Source of the DNA: CBIFWW01 sp966186435
GTDB lineage: Bacteria > Pseudomonadota > Gammaproteobacteria > Enterobacterales > Enterobacteriaceae
Assembly: GCA_966186435.1 (NCBI GenBank)
Contig: CBIFWW010000151.1
Span: 1 to 7,755, forward strand
Reading direction: 5' to 3'
DNA: 7,755 nt
Shown here: positions 1 through 6,468 of the stretch, piece by piece
How positions within the stretch are numbered: the stretch's first letter is position 1
Layout: each line of letters starts with the position of its first letter
Position numbers and translations under genes: made by a program
The notes under the pieces: model-generated
Database searches by the model: none
Told to the model about the DNA's origin: nothing
The model's input: only the letters and a program-made list of their open reading frames with translations

Positions 1-71
1 TTTATATATTTATGATACAAATGGCAAATAGAGATGTTAACAACGGGCGGGGATATTTATTATAGATATAA

Positions 72-98
72 AAAAACCGGATATCTCATCCGGTTTTT
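72..98 (-). terminator. Rho-independent terminator of gor
   Basis: A perfect 11-bp inverted repeat (AAAAACCGGAT / ATCCGGTTTTT) encloses a 5-base loop and starts 15 bases beyond the gor stop codon. Read on the minus strand it is a CCGG-centred stem ending in a U tract, a typical intrinsic terminator. The flanking A and T runs would also allow termination of transcripts arriving from the other side. The remaining bases 1-71 are AT-rich and show no coding signal. Confidence 0.85.
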
Positions 99-113
99 AT
101 TGATCCGCTACTA

Positions 114-1466
114 TTACCGCATGGTAACAAATTCTTCCGCCCCGGTAGGGTGGATGGCAACGGTATTCTCGAAATCCTGCTTAGTCGCACACATCTTCAA
201 AGCTACAGCAAACCCTTGCAGCATCTCATCCATACCGAAACCAATCCCGTGGATACCAACAATTTTTTCTTCCGGCCCTACGGTCACCAATTTCATACGC
301 ACCGGTTGGCGGTGGCTAGTAACAGCGGTGTACATCGCGGTAAAGGAGGATTTATACACTTTCACCTGGTCTTCGCCATACTGCTCACGGGCCTGGGGTT
401 CAGTCAGGCCAACAGTACCTATTGGCGGGTGGCTGAATACCACGGTGGCAATATTGCTGTAATCCAGATGCTCTTCCGGCTTATTGTTAAACAGGCGTTC
501 AGAGAGGCGGCGGCCAGCAGCCACGGCAACCGGAGTCAACTCAACCGCTCCAGTGTTATCACCCACGGCATAGATGCCCGGCGCGCTGGTGTTCTGGAAT
601 TTATCAACAACGATATAGCCTTTGTCGTTGGTTTTAACCCCGGCAGCAGCCAGGTTGATATCGTCATTAGCTGGCTCACGGCCAATGGCCCAAACCAGAC
701 AGTCGACGGTTTGGCTACGGCCATCTTCCAGTTGCAGTGTCAGGCTACCATCGGCGTTCTTAACTACGGCTTTAGGGGTTGCCTGGGTATGCAGCGTTGG
801 GCCTTCAGCGGCCATCACTTCCACTAGAGTTTCCACAATCATTGGGTCGAAACTGCGTAAAGGGGCATGCTTGCGCACAAACAGATGGGTTTCAGCGCCC
901 AGGGCGTTAACTACCCCTGCCAGTTCTACCGCAATATAACCTGCGCCCACTACGGCCACGCGTTTTGGTAGGGTATCCAGTTCGAAGAAGCCGTCAGAGT
1001 CGATACCGTATTCCGCACCGGGCACATTTGGGTGACTAGGACGACCGCCGGTGGCAATCAGAATATGGTCGGCGGTGATGGTTTCACCGTTAACTTCTAC
1101 GGTGTGGGCATCGACAAAGCGAGCAAAACCTTCAATCACTTCAACATGGTTTTTATTAAATACGTTGCTGTAAGAGGTATGAATACGATCGATATAGGCG
1201 GTACGGCTGGCGACCAGTTTTTTCCAGTCGAATTTATTGACCGTGGTATCGAAGCCGTAATCCGGACCATAGTTATGGATGGCCTCGGCAATCTGGGCGG
1301 CGTGCCACATCACTTTCTTCGGTACACAACCCACGTTCACGCAGGTTCCACCTATCACTTTGGCTTCGATTAAGGCTACTTTTTTACCGTACATCGCCGC
1401 GCGGTTGATAGAGGCGATACCGCCACTGCCGCCGCCAATGGCGAGGTAATCATAATGTTTGATCAT
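114..1466 (-). CDS. gor: Glutathione reductase (NADPH)
   Basis: This FAD flavoenzyme reduces glutathione disulfide with NADPH in the cytoplasm and keeps the glutathione pool reduced. The 450 residues equal the E. coli enzyme's length and align with it throughout. Visible elements are the N-terminal FAD motif GGGSGG (11-16), the redox-active disulfide C42/C47 in GTCVNVGC, the NADPH-binding GAGYIAVE near 174-181, arginines R198 and R204 that select NADPH over NADH, and the C-terminal HPTxxEE with catalytic H439 and E444. The start is supported by AAGGGA six bases upstream. It lies 90 bases downstream of rlmJ on the same strand, so it may be co-transcribed or have its own promoter; I see no convincing -35/-10 pair or OxyR site. 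One oddity is Cys at position 426 (KMCATK), where relatives have Gly (KMGATK). Confidence 0.98.
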   Translation of the reverse strand: MIKHYDYLAIGGGSGGIASINRAAMYGKKVALIEAKVIGGTCVNVGCVPKKVMWHAAQIAEAIHNYGPDYGFDTTVNKFDWKKLVASRTAYIDRIHTSYSNVFNKNHVEVIEGFARFVDAHTVEVNGETITADHILIATGGRPSHPNVPGAEYGIDSDGFFELDTLPKRVAVVGAGYIAVELAGVVNALGAETHLFVRKHAPLRSFDPMIVETLVEVMAAEGPTLHTQATPKAVVKNADGSLTLQLEDGRSQTVDCLVWAIGREPANDDINLAAAGVKTNDKGYIVVDKFQNTSAPGIYAVGDNTGAVELTPVAVAAGRRLSERLFNNKPEEHLDYSNIATVVFSHPPIGTVGLTEPQAREQYGEDQVKVYKSSFTAMYTAVTSHRQPVRMKLVTVGPEEKIVGIHGIGFGMDEMLQGFAVALKMCATKQDFENTVAIHPTGAEEFVTMR

Positions 1467-1556
1467 GGTGTTTCCCTTGAAATATTCACATAAGGAATTA
1501 TTGTGACGATCGTTAATTAAATATCCACCGATTGCTGTGATTGCCCGAGCCTCACT

Positions 1557-2399
1557 TTATTCCGGCACAATCCATTCCAACGTAGTATGCCCGGTGCCGC
1601 TTGGTACCAATGCTTTTTCCAGCCATGGCAGCACGTTCTCCATTTGCTTATACAGCTTCCACGGTGGATTAATCACAATCATGCCCGAGGCCGTCATCCC
1701 GCGCTGATCGCTATCCGGGCGCACGCCCAGCTCGATTTGTAAGATATTCCGGATGCCCGTAGCTTCCAGATCACGAATCATGCGCTTAATCTGCTGACGC
1801 AGTACTACCGGGTACCACAGCGCATAGACGCCGGTGGCGAAGCGCTTATAACCATCCTGAATACCTTCCACTACGGCCTGGTAGTCAGTTTTAATTTCAT
1901 AGGGAGGGTCGATCAAAATCAGGCCACGGCGTGAAACCGGTGGCAGCTTGGCTTTCAGCTGCTGGTAACCGTTGGCGCGCTCAACCCGGGCGCGATCATC
2001 TTTCTGGAATTCACTCCGCAGCAGTGGGAAGTCTGACGGGTGCAACTCGGTCATTTGCAGGCTGTCTTGCGGGCGCAGCAGGTGGCGCGCAATCAACGGG
2101 GAGCCAGGGTAGTAGCGTAACTGACCGTTGCGGTTCAACGCACGGACCGTGCTGACATACGGTTCCAGCTCCGCCGGCAGGTTCTCCTGCTGCCAGATAC
2201 GGGCAATACCTTCGAGGTATTCACCGGTACGCTCGGCATGGACACCGCTCAGTTGGTAACGGCCCGCCCCGGCATGGGTGTCCAGGTAGAGAAAAGGCTT
2301 ATCTTTCTCTTTTAGTGATTCAATGATCAAACTTTGGACGGTGTGTTTCAGGACATCGGCGTGGTTACCGGCGTGGAAGCTGTGGCGATAGCTGAGCAT
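1557..2399 (-). CDS. rlmJ: 23S rRNA (adenine-2030-N6)-methyltransferase
   Basis: This SAM-dependent enzyme makes m6A2030 in 23S rRNA (formerly YhiR). The 280 residues match the E. coli length. The N-terminus carries Y4, H6 and K18, residues reported as important for catalysis in E. coli RlmJ. A SAM-binding stretch LDTHAGAGRY lies at 39-48 and the N6-adenine methyltransferase signature DPPY at 164-167, with D164 the catalytic acid. The ATG start gives the family N-terminus MLSYRHSFHAGNHADVLKH. The Shine-Dalgarno sequence is weak (GGAA about 13 bases upstream), and a TATACT hexamer at 2421-2426 (minus strand) could be a -10 element leaving a very short leader. The gene diverges from prlC and is followed by gor on the same strand, as in E. 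coli. Confidence 0.97.
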   Translation of the reverse strand: MLSYRHSFHAGNHADVLKHTVQSLIIESLKEKDKPFLYLDTHAGAGRYQLSGVHAERTGEYLEGIARIWQQENLPAELEPYVSTVRALNRNGQLRYYPGSPLIARHLLRPQDSLQMTELHPSDFPLLRSEFQKDDRARVERANGYQQLKAKLPPVSRRGLILIDPPYEIKTDYQAVVEGIQDGYKRFATGVYALWYPVVLRQQIKRMIRDLEATGIRNILQIELGVRPDSDQRGMTASGMIVINPPWKLYKQMENVLPWLEKALVPSGTGHTTLEWIVPE

Positions 2400-2693
2400 G
2401 TATCAAACTTTTCCAGAATAAGTATAAAGATTGTCTACAGTTTACCGCAGATTGGCGTTCAGGGCTTTCGCGGCGGCGGATATTTTGCCAGCAGCTTGTG
2501 CAGCGATGACATAAAAGCATCATCCACCAGGGGTAGGGTAGTTTTTGACCGGGTTAATTATCTGATTAAAAGCATAATTGATGAAAAATCGAGTGCTGTT
2601 GTTGAGTGCCAGTTTGTTGCTATCTCCTGCTATTTTCACCCGTGGACTAACCCTACTTGAAGCCGTCTGCCTGGCGCGCCGGACGGCATTAAT

Positions 2694-2708
2694 CCCCTCA
2701 GAAAGGGG
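2694..2708 (+). other. Small hairpin covering a Shine-Dalgarno sequence
   Basis: CCCCT and AGGGG form a perfect 5-bp stem with a 5-base loop. The right arm is the core of the Shine-Dalgarno sequence (AAGGGG) placed six bases before the ATG at 2715. In RNA this stem would hide that site. No U tract follows, so it is not an intrinsic terminator. Regulatory use is inference and depends on a transcript that starts upstream of the heat-shock promoter. Confidence 0.3.
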
Positions 2709-2714
2709 CAATTT

Positions 2715-2894
2715 ATGGCCCATGCTATGGCTATACTTATCGCAGAGATACCCGATTTCGCGCAGTTCAAGCCATTGAATTTGGCTACACTAAACCCCAT
2801 GCTATACCGATCGGAATACGCGCCGGTTGGGCGCTACATTCACTTCTTTATTCAGGACTGCGCTTATGACGAACCCATTACTCACGTCTTTTGA
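2715..2894 (+). CDS. Possible 59-residue small ORF overlapping prlC start
   Basis: I do not recognise this frame. It runs 59 codons from an ATG with a strong Shine-Dalgarno sequence (AAGGGG, six bases upstream) to a TGA 29 bases inside prlC, in another frame. The peptide begins MAHAMAILIAEIPDF and shows no signal peptide, membrane segment or motif. In its favour are the ribosome binding site and the overlap, which is the geometry of translational coupling. Against it, the sigma-32 promoter of prlC lies in its middle, so the main prlC transcript would lack its start codon. It may be a chance open frame in a regulatory region. Confidence 0.2.
   Translation: MAHAMAILIAEIPDFAQFKPLNLATLNPMLYRSEYAPVGRYIHFFIQDCAYDEPITHVF
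2775..2803 (+). promoter_or_regulatory. Sigma-32 (heat-shock) promoter of prlC-rsmJ
   Basis: TTGAAT at 2775-2780 and CCCCATGCT at 2795-2803 are separated by 14 bases. This fits the sigma-32 consensus of a TTGAAA-type -35 and a CCCCATNT -10 with 13-15 base spacing. Transcription would begin near 2810, leaving a leader of about 55 bases before the prlC ATG. The Salmonella homologue opdA is known to belong to a heat-shock operon with yhiQ (rsmJ), which agrees with this reading. Confidence 0.75.
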
Positions 2895-4908
2895 ACTGCC
2901 CCCTTTCTCTGAAATCAAACCGGAACATGTGGTGCCTGCGGTGACCAAGGCGTTAGAAACTTGCCGGGCGCAGGTAGAGAAGGTTGTCGCCCAGGGCGCA
3001 CCTTACCGCTGGGCCACACTTATCCAGCCACTGGCGGAAACTGACGACCATCTGAGCCGTATTTTCTCCCCGGTAAGCCATCTGAATTCGGTTAAAAATA
3101 GCCCGGAACTGCGTGAGGCTTACGAGCAAACCCTGCCGCTGTTATCGGAATACAGCACTTGGGTGGGCCAACATGAAGGCCTCTACCAAGCCTACCGTAA
3201 CCTGCGCGATGGCGACCAGTACGCCAGCCTGAACACCGCTGAGAAAAAAGCGGTGGATAATGCCCTGCGTGATTTCGAGCTTTCCGGGATTGGCCTGCCG
3301 GCTGAAAAACAAAAGCGTTATGGTGAGATTGCCGCTCGCCTGTCTGAATTAGGCTCTACTTACAGCAACAACGTGCTGGATGCCACCATGGGCTGGAGCA
3401 AGCTGATTACCGATGAAGCTGAACTGGCGGGGATGCCGGAAAGCGCGCTGGCCGCAGCCAAGGCCCAGGCTCAGGCCAAAGATCAAACTGGCTGGCTGTT
3501 AACCCTGGATATCCCGAGCTATCTGCCGGTGATGACTTATTGTGACAACCAGGCGCTGCGCGAAGAGATGTACCGCGCTTACAGCACTCGCGCTTCAGAG
3601 CAAGGCCCGAATGCCGGTAAGTGGGATAACAGTCCAATCATGGAAGAGATCCTGGCCCTGCGCCATGAAATCGCCCAACTGTTGGGCTTCGGCAGCTATG
3701 CCGAAAAATCCCTCGCCACTAAAATGGCGGAAAACACCCATCAGGTGCTGGATTTCCTGACGGATCTGGCCAAGCGCGCCCGCCCTCAGGGTGAGGCTGA
3801 ATTAAGTCAGCTGCGTGCTTTTGCCCTGCGCGAATGCGGCGTGGATGATCTACAACCCTGGGATATCGCCTATTACAGCGAAAAACAAAAGCAGCACCTG
3901 TACAGTATCAGCGATGAGCAGCTGCGCCCTTACTTCCCGGAAGATAAAGCCGTTAACGGTTTGTTTGAAGTGGTTAATCGCATCTACGGGATCACCGCCA
4001 AAGAACGCAAAGACGTGGATGTATGGCACCAGGATGTTCGCTTCTTCGAACTGTTTGATGCCCAAGGGGAACTGCGCGGCAGCTTCTACCTGGACTTGTA
4101 CGCTCGCGAGCACAAGCGCGGCGGGGCGTGGATGGATGACTGTGTAGGCCAGATGCGTAAAGCCGATGGCAGCCTGCAAAAGCCAGTGGCCTATCTGACC
4201 TGTAATTTCAACCGCCCGGTAGAAGGAAAGCCTGCTTTATTCACCCACGATGAAGTCATCACTCTGTTCCATGAGTTCGGCCACGGTCTGCACCACATGC
4301 TAACCCAGGTAGAAACCGCCGGGGTATCTGGCATTAACGGTGTGCCATGGGATGCCGTCGAATTACCAAGCCAGTTTATGGAAAACTGGTGCTGGGAGCC
4401 GGAAGCCCTGGCCTTTATTTCCGGCCACTATGAAACAGGTGAGCCGCTGCCTCGGGAGCTACTAGATAAAATGCTGGCAGCCAAAAACTACCAGGCGGCG
4501 ATGTTTATTCTGCGCCAGCTGGAGTTCGGGCTGTTTGACTTCCGCCTGCATGCGGAATTCAACCCACAGCAAGGGGCGAAAATTCTCGACACCTTGGCCG
4601 AGATTAAAAAGCAGGTAGCCGTGATGCCTGGGCCAAGCTGGGGACGCTTCCCACACGCCTTCAGCCACATCTTTGCCGGTGGCTATGCCGCAGGCTACTA
4701 CAGCTACTTGTGGGCGGATGTGCTGGCGGCAGATGCCTTCTCCCGCTTTGAGGAAGAGGGGATTTTCAACCGTGAAACGGGCCTGTCCTTCCTCAACAAT
4801 ATCCTTAGCCGTGGCGGTTCTGAAGAGCCAATGGAACTATTCAAACGCTTCCGTGGCCGCGAGCCGCAGCTGGATGCCATGCTGGAACACTATGGGATCA
4901 AAGGCTAA
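2866..4908 (+). CDS. prlC: Oligopeptidase A (M3 zinc metallopeptidase)
   Basis: This cytoplasmic zinc endopeptidase (also opdA) degrades short peptides, including cleaved signal peptides; particular prlC alleles suppress signal-sequence defects. The 680 residues equal the E. coli length, with alignable sequence from MTNPLLTSFELPPFS to the C-terminal HYGIKG. The zinc site is HEFGH at 469-473 (ligands H469 and H473, catalytic E470), with the third ligand expected at the Glu of VELPSQ (about 499). The glycine/tyrosine-rich GGYAAGYYSYLWADV near the C-terminus is the conserved M3 substrate-binding segment. I chose the ATG at 2866 over an in-frame upstream ATG at 2827 because it gives the family N-terminus and has AGGA eight bases ahead. 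Only eight bases separate its stop from rsmJ, so the two form an operon, probably heat-induced. Confidence 0.98.
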   Translation: MTNPLLTSFELPPFSEIKPEHVVPAVTKALETCRAQVEKVVAQGAPYRWATLIQPLAETDDHLSRIFSPVSHLNSVKNSPELREAYEQTLPLLSEYSTWVGQHEGLYQAYRNLRDGDQYASLNTAEKKAVDNALRDFELSGIGLPAEKQKRYGEIAARLSELGSTYSNNVLDATMGWSKLITDEAELAGMPESALAAAKAQAQAKDQTGWLLTLDIPSYLPVMTYCDNQALREEMYRAYSTRASEQGPNAGKWDNSPIMEEILALRHEIAQLLGFGSYAEKSLATKMAENTHQVLDFLTDLAKRARPQGEAELSQLRAFALRECGVDDLQPWDIAYYSEKQKQHLYSISDEQLRPYFPEDKAVNGLFEVVNRIYGITAKERKDVDVWHQDVRFFELFDAQGELRGSFYLDLYAREHKRGGAWMDDCVGQMRKADGSLQKPVAYLTCNFNRPVEGKPALFTHDEVITLFHEFGHGLHHMLTQVETAGVSGINGVPWDAVELPSQFMENWCWEPEALAFISGHYETGEPLPRELLDKMLAAKNYQAAMFILRQLEFGLFDFRLHAEFNPQQGAKILDTLAEIKKQVAVMPGPSWGRFPHAFSHIFAGGYAAGYYSYLWADVLAADAFSRFEEEGIFNRETGLSFLNNILSRGGSEEPMELFKRFRGREPQLDAMLEHYGIKG

Positions 4909-4916
4909 GCCACACC

Positions 4917-5672
4917 GTGAAAATTTGTCTTATTGATGAATCAGGCGCCGGAGACGGCGCCTTATCTATTCTGGCGGCCCGCTGGGGCCTGGAGCAGGAT
5001 AATGACAACCTGATGGCGCTGGTGCGTACTCAGACCCACCTTGAGCTGCGCAAGCGTGATGAGCCAAAGCTTGGCGGCATTTATGTCGATTTTGTGGATG
5101 GGGCCATGGCCCATCGGCGTAAGTTCGGCGGTGGCCGGGGCGAAGCCGTTGCCAAAGCCGTGGGTATCAAAAGCGGCTATTTGCCGGATGTGGTGGACGC
5201 CACCGCCGGGCTAGGCCGGGATGCCTTCGTACTGGCAAGCGTTGGTTGCCGCGTTCGGATGCTGGAGCGTAACCCGGTAGTTGCTGCTTTACTGGAAGAT
5301 GGCTTGCAGCGGGGTTATCAGGATGCGGAAATTGGCCCCTGGTTGCAGGAACGGCTGACGCTGATCCACGCCTCCAGCCTGACGGCCCTCGACCAAATTC
5401 GCCCGCGCCCTGATGTGGTCTACCTCGATCCGATGTATCCCCATAAGCAAAAAAGCGCGTTGGTAAAGAAAGAGATGCGGGTGTTCCAGTCCCTGGTGGG
5501 GCCGGATATGGACGCCGACGGCCTGCTGGCCCCAGCCCGGCTGCTTGCGAAGAAACGGGTGGTGGTGAAACGCCCGGACTACGCCCCACCGATGGCGGGT
5601 ATCGAAACCAAAGATGCGGTGGTGACTAAAAGCCACCGTTTCGACCTCTACTCAGGCAGTGGAGAGTCATAA
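4917..5672 (+). CDS. rsmJ: 16S rRNA (guanine-1516-N2)-methyltransferase
   Basis: This SAM-dependent methyltransferase makes m2G1516 in 16S rRNA (formerly YhiQ). The 251 residues are one more than in E. coli. The SAM-binding motif DVVDATAGLGRD lies at 91-102 and the catalytic DPMYP motif starts at 171. The start codon is GTG, giving MKICLIDESGAGDGA as in the family. No good Shine-Dalgarno sequence precedes it (only AAAGG about 12 bases upstream, inside the prlC end), so translation is probably coupled to prlC. The TAA stop is the first element of the downstream 46-bp repeat with its terminator hairpin. In E. coli the next gene is dtpB, convergent; here a toxin-antitoxin cassette follows instead. 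Confidence 0.97.
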   Translation: MKICLIDESGAGDGALSILAARWGLEQDNDNLMALVRTQTHLELRKRDEPKLGGIYVDFVDGAMAHRRKFGGGRGEAVAKAVGIKSGYLPDVVDATAGLGRDAFVLASVGCRVRMLERNPVVAALLEDGLQRGYQDAEIGPWLQERLTLIHASSLTALDQIRPRPDVVYLDPMYPHKQKSALVKKEMRVFQSLVGPDMDADGLLAPARLLAKKRVVVKRPDYAPPMAGIETKDAVVTKSHRFDLYSGSGES

Positions 5673-5717
5673 AACTAAAGGGGACCGCTGGTCCCCTTTT
5701 ACTCACCTGAAATGCGG
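5672..5717. repeat. 46-bp direct repeat, left copy
   Basis: This copy matches 6469-6514 at 45 of 46 positions; the single mismatch is A5701 versus C6498. It begins at the last base of the rsmJ stop codon and contains the terminator hairpin plus a 17-base tail ending CACCTGAAATGCGG. The right copy ends one base before the uspA stop codon, so the repeat equals a full rsmJ-uspA intergenic spacer. The two copies are 797 bp apart and bracket only the toxin-antitoxin pair. Confidence 0.95.
5677..5699. terminator. Bidirectional terminator after rsmJ
   Basis: A perfect 10-bp stem (AAAGGGGACC / GGTCCCCTTT) closes a 3-base loop. It ends in four T on the plus strand and in TTTAGTTTT on the minus strand, so it can act in both directions. 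It lies four bases after the rsmJ stop and closes the prlC-rsmJ operon. Confidence 0.9.
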
Positions 5718-5734
5718 AATCTTCATTTTAATAT

Positions 5735-5777
5735 ATAAGTTGTAGCTTATATTTTCATGATATAAGCTCTGGCTTAT
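5735..5777. promoter_or_regulatory. Paired palindromic operators of the toxin-antitoxin operon
   Basis: Two 16-bp palindromes lie just upstream of the toxin gene: ATAAGTTGTAGCTTAT (5735-5750) and ATAAGCTCTGGCTTAT (5762-5777). Both follow ATAAGY-N4-GCTTAT and their centres are 27 bp apart. The inner arms also pair with each other (GCTTATA / TATAAGC with a 9-base spacer), giving four half-sites. The downstream gene encodes a helix-turn-helix antitoxin, so these are the likely autorepression sites. A promoter should overlap them; TTGTAG (5740-5745) and TATAAG (5761-5766) are candidate hexamers, but their 15-bp spacing is poor. Confidence 0.75.
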
Positions 5778-5798
5778 GTCAGGACATGGAGGTTCGTT

Positions 5799-6158
5799 AT
5801 GTGGAAGGTGATACTGAGCCAGCGGTTTGAACTCTGGCTCAATGAGCAAGAAACAACGCTTCAGGAAAAGGTTTTCGTCCATTTGGGATTGTTAAAAACG
5901 TATGGCCCAGCGTTACCAAGGCCCTATGCTGATACTGTTAATGGGTCACAGTTCCAAAATAGGAAGGAGTTACGTATCCAACATAATGGTAAGCCCATTA
6001 GAACGTTTTTTGCGTTTGATCTTTTGCGCCAGGCGTTTGTGTTGTGTGGCGGTGACAAAAGTAATGATAAGCGGTTTTATCATACAATGATCAATGTGGC
6101 GGATGCAGAATTTAGTGCCCATTTGGCTAATTTGGAGAATCAAAATGAAAACACTTGA
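5799..6158 (+). CDS. RelE/HigB-like type II toxin (phage Gp49-like family)
   Basis: This gene is a probable ribosome-dependent mRNA endonuclease toxin of the RelE/ParE superfamily, in the group with phage-derived Gp49-like and HigB toxins. The 119 residues contain the group's characteristic features: RPYADTVNGS (41-50), KELRIQHNGKPIRTFFAFD (56-74), then a VLCGGDK strand (81-87) and a KRFYHTMINVADAEFSAHL C-terminal helix. Basic and polar residues R59, R68, K87, K91, R92 and H95 are the kind expected at the RNA-cutting site, but I cannot assign catalysis firmly. A strong GGAGG lies six bases before the ATG. The toxin comes first and its end overlaps the antitoxin by 14 bases, the higBA order rather than relBE. 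Base composition looks more AT-rich than in flanking genes, which suggests acquisition. Confidence 0.9.
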   Translation: MWKVILSQRFELWLNEQETTLQEKVFVHLGLLKTYGPALPRPYADTVNGSQFQNRKELRIQHNGKPIRTFFAFDLLRQAFVLCGGDKSNDKRFYHTMINVADAEFSAHLANLENQNENT

Positions 6159-6444
6159 AGAGGCCATTGCCAGTCGTTCCCTTGAGAGCCAGGCGCGGAT
6201 AAAAGCAATGACTGATGAGCTAGTGTTAGATGCCGGGTTGCAAATGTTGCGTGAGGAGTTACAACTCTCTCAAAAATCAGTGGCGGAAGCGATGGGGGTA
6301 CGCCAACCTGCAATCGCCCAGATAGAGCAACGAGGGAATGACCTCAAGATTGCCACGCTAAAACGCTATGTTGAGGCGATGGGTGGGACGCTTAGCCTTG
6401 CGGTAGATCTGCCATCAGGCAAGCACGTTTCATTTCAGGTTTGA
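6145..6444 (+). CDS. Xre-family antitoxin (HigA-like)
   Basis: This is the partner of the preceding toxin: it should bind and neutralise it and repress the operon. I chose the ATG at 6145 (99 residues) over an in-frame upstream ATG at 6094, because GGAG lies seven bases ahead and it gives the antitoxin-like start MKTLEEAIASRSLESQARIK. Residues 32-81 form a Cro/C1-type helix-turn-helix domain: LSQKSVAEAMGV, then the recognition-helix region RQPAIAQIEQRGN (53-65) and the closing LKRYVEAMGGTLSLAV. Unlike many antitoxins, the DNA-binding domain is central to C-terminal, and the N-terminal 30 residues are helical and charged. The start lies inside the end of the toxin frame, so translation is coupled. 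Confidence 0.9.
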   Translation: MKTLEEAIASRSLESQARIKAMTDELVLDAGLQMLREELQLSQKSVAEAMGVRQPAIAQIEQRGNDLKIATLKRYVEAMGGTLSLAVDLPSGKHVSFQV

Positions 6445-6468
6445 ACCGAACAGTATCTGGAAACAGCT

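Larger units (their letters stand above)
2400..2865. other. Divergent rlmJ-prlC control region (466 bp)
   Basis: This gap contains no gene I recognise. From left to right it holds a possible rlmJ -10 (TATACT, minus strand, 2421-2426); a weak sigma-70-like pair reading right (TTGACC 2545-2550, 16-bp spacer, TAAAAG 2567-2572); and an imperfect hairpin with GCCGTC/GACGGC arms (2662-2687) around the palindrome GGCGCGCC. A second hairpin, CCCCT-cagaa-AGGGG (2694-2708), and the heat-shock promoter at 2775-2803 follow. A 65-codon frame from ATG 2581 begins like a signal peptide (MKNRVLLLSASLLLSPA) but has no ribosome binding site and degenerates into an unconvincing tail. A 59-codon frame from 2715 is listed separately. 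Confidence 0.6.

Noticed and set aside
150..827. Long plus-strand open frame (225 codons) opposite gor
   Set aside because: It is the antisense shadow of gor, which is unmistakable on the minus strand; no ribosome site or recognisable protein.
1467..1556. OxyR site or separate gor promoter in the rlmJ-gor gap
   Set aside because: No spaced ATAG/CTAT pattern and no convincing -35/-10 pair could be found by eye.
2662..2687. GC-rich inverted repeat resembling a REP element
   Set aside because: The arms GCCGTC/GACGGC and centre GGCGCGCC do not match the REP consensus, and I see no second copy in the window.
2520..2723. Minus-strand 67-codon frame between rlmJ and prlC
   Set aside because: No ribosome site, no recognisable sequence, and overlaps regulatory elements on the other strand.
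5167..5589. Minus-strand 140-codon frame inside rsmJ
   Set aside because: It is a proline/arginine-rich shadow typical of GC-rich antisense frames; rsmJ is clearly the real gene.
5718..6468. Cassette as an insertion sequence, integron cassette or CRISPR-linked element
   Set aside because: There is no transposase, integrase, terminal inverted repeat, attC-like site or repeat-spacer array; only the two toxin-antitoxin genes and the flanking direct repeats.
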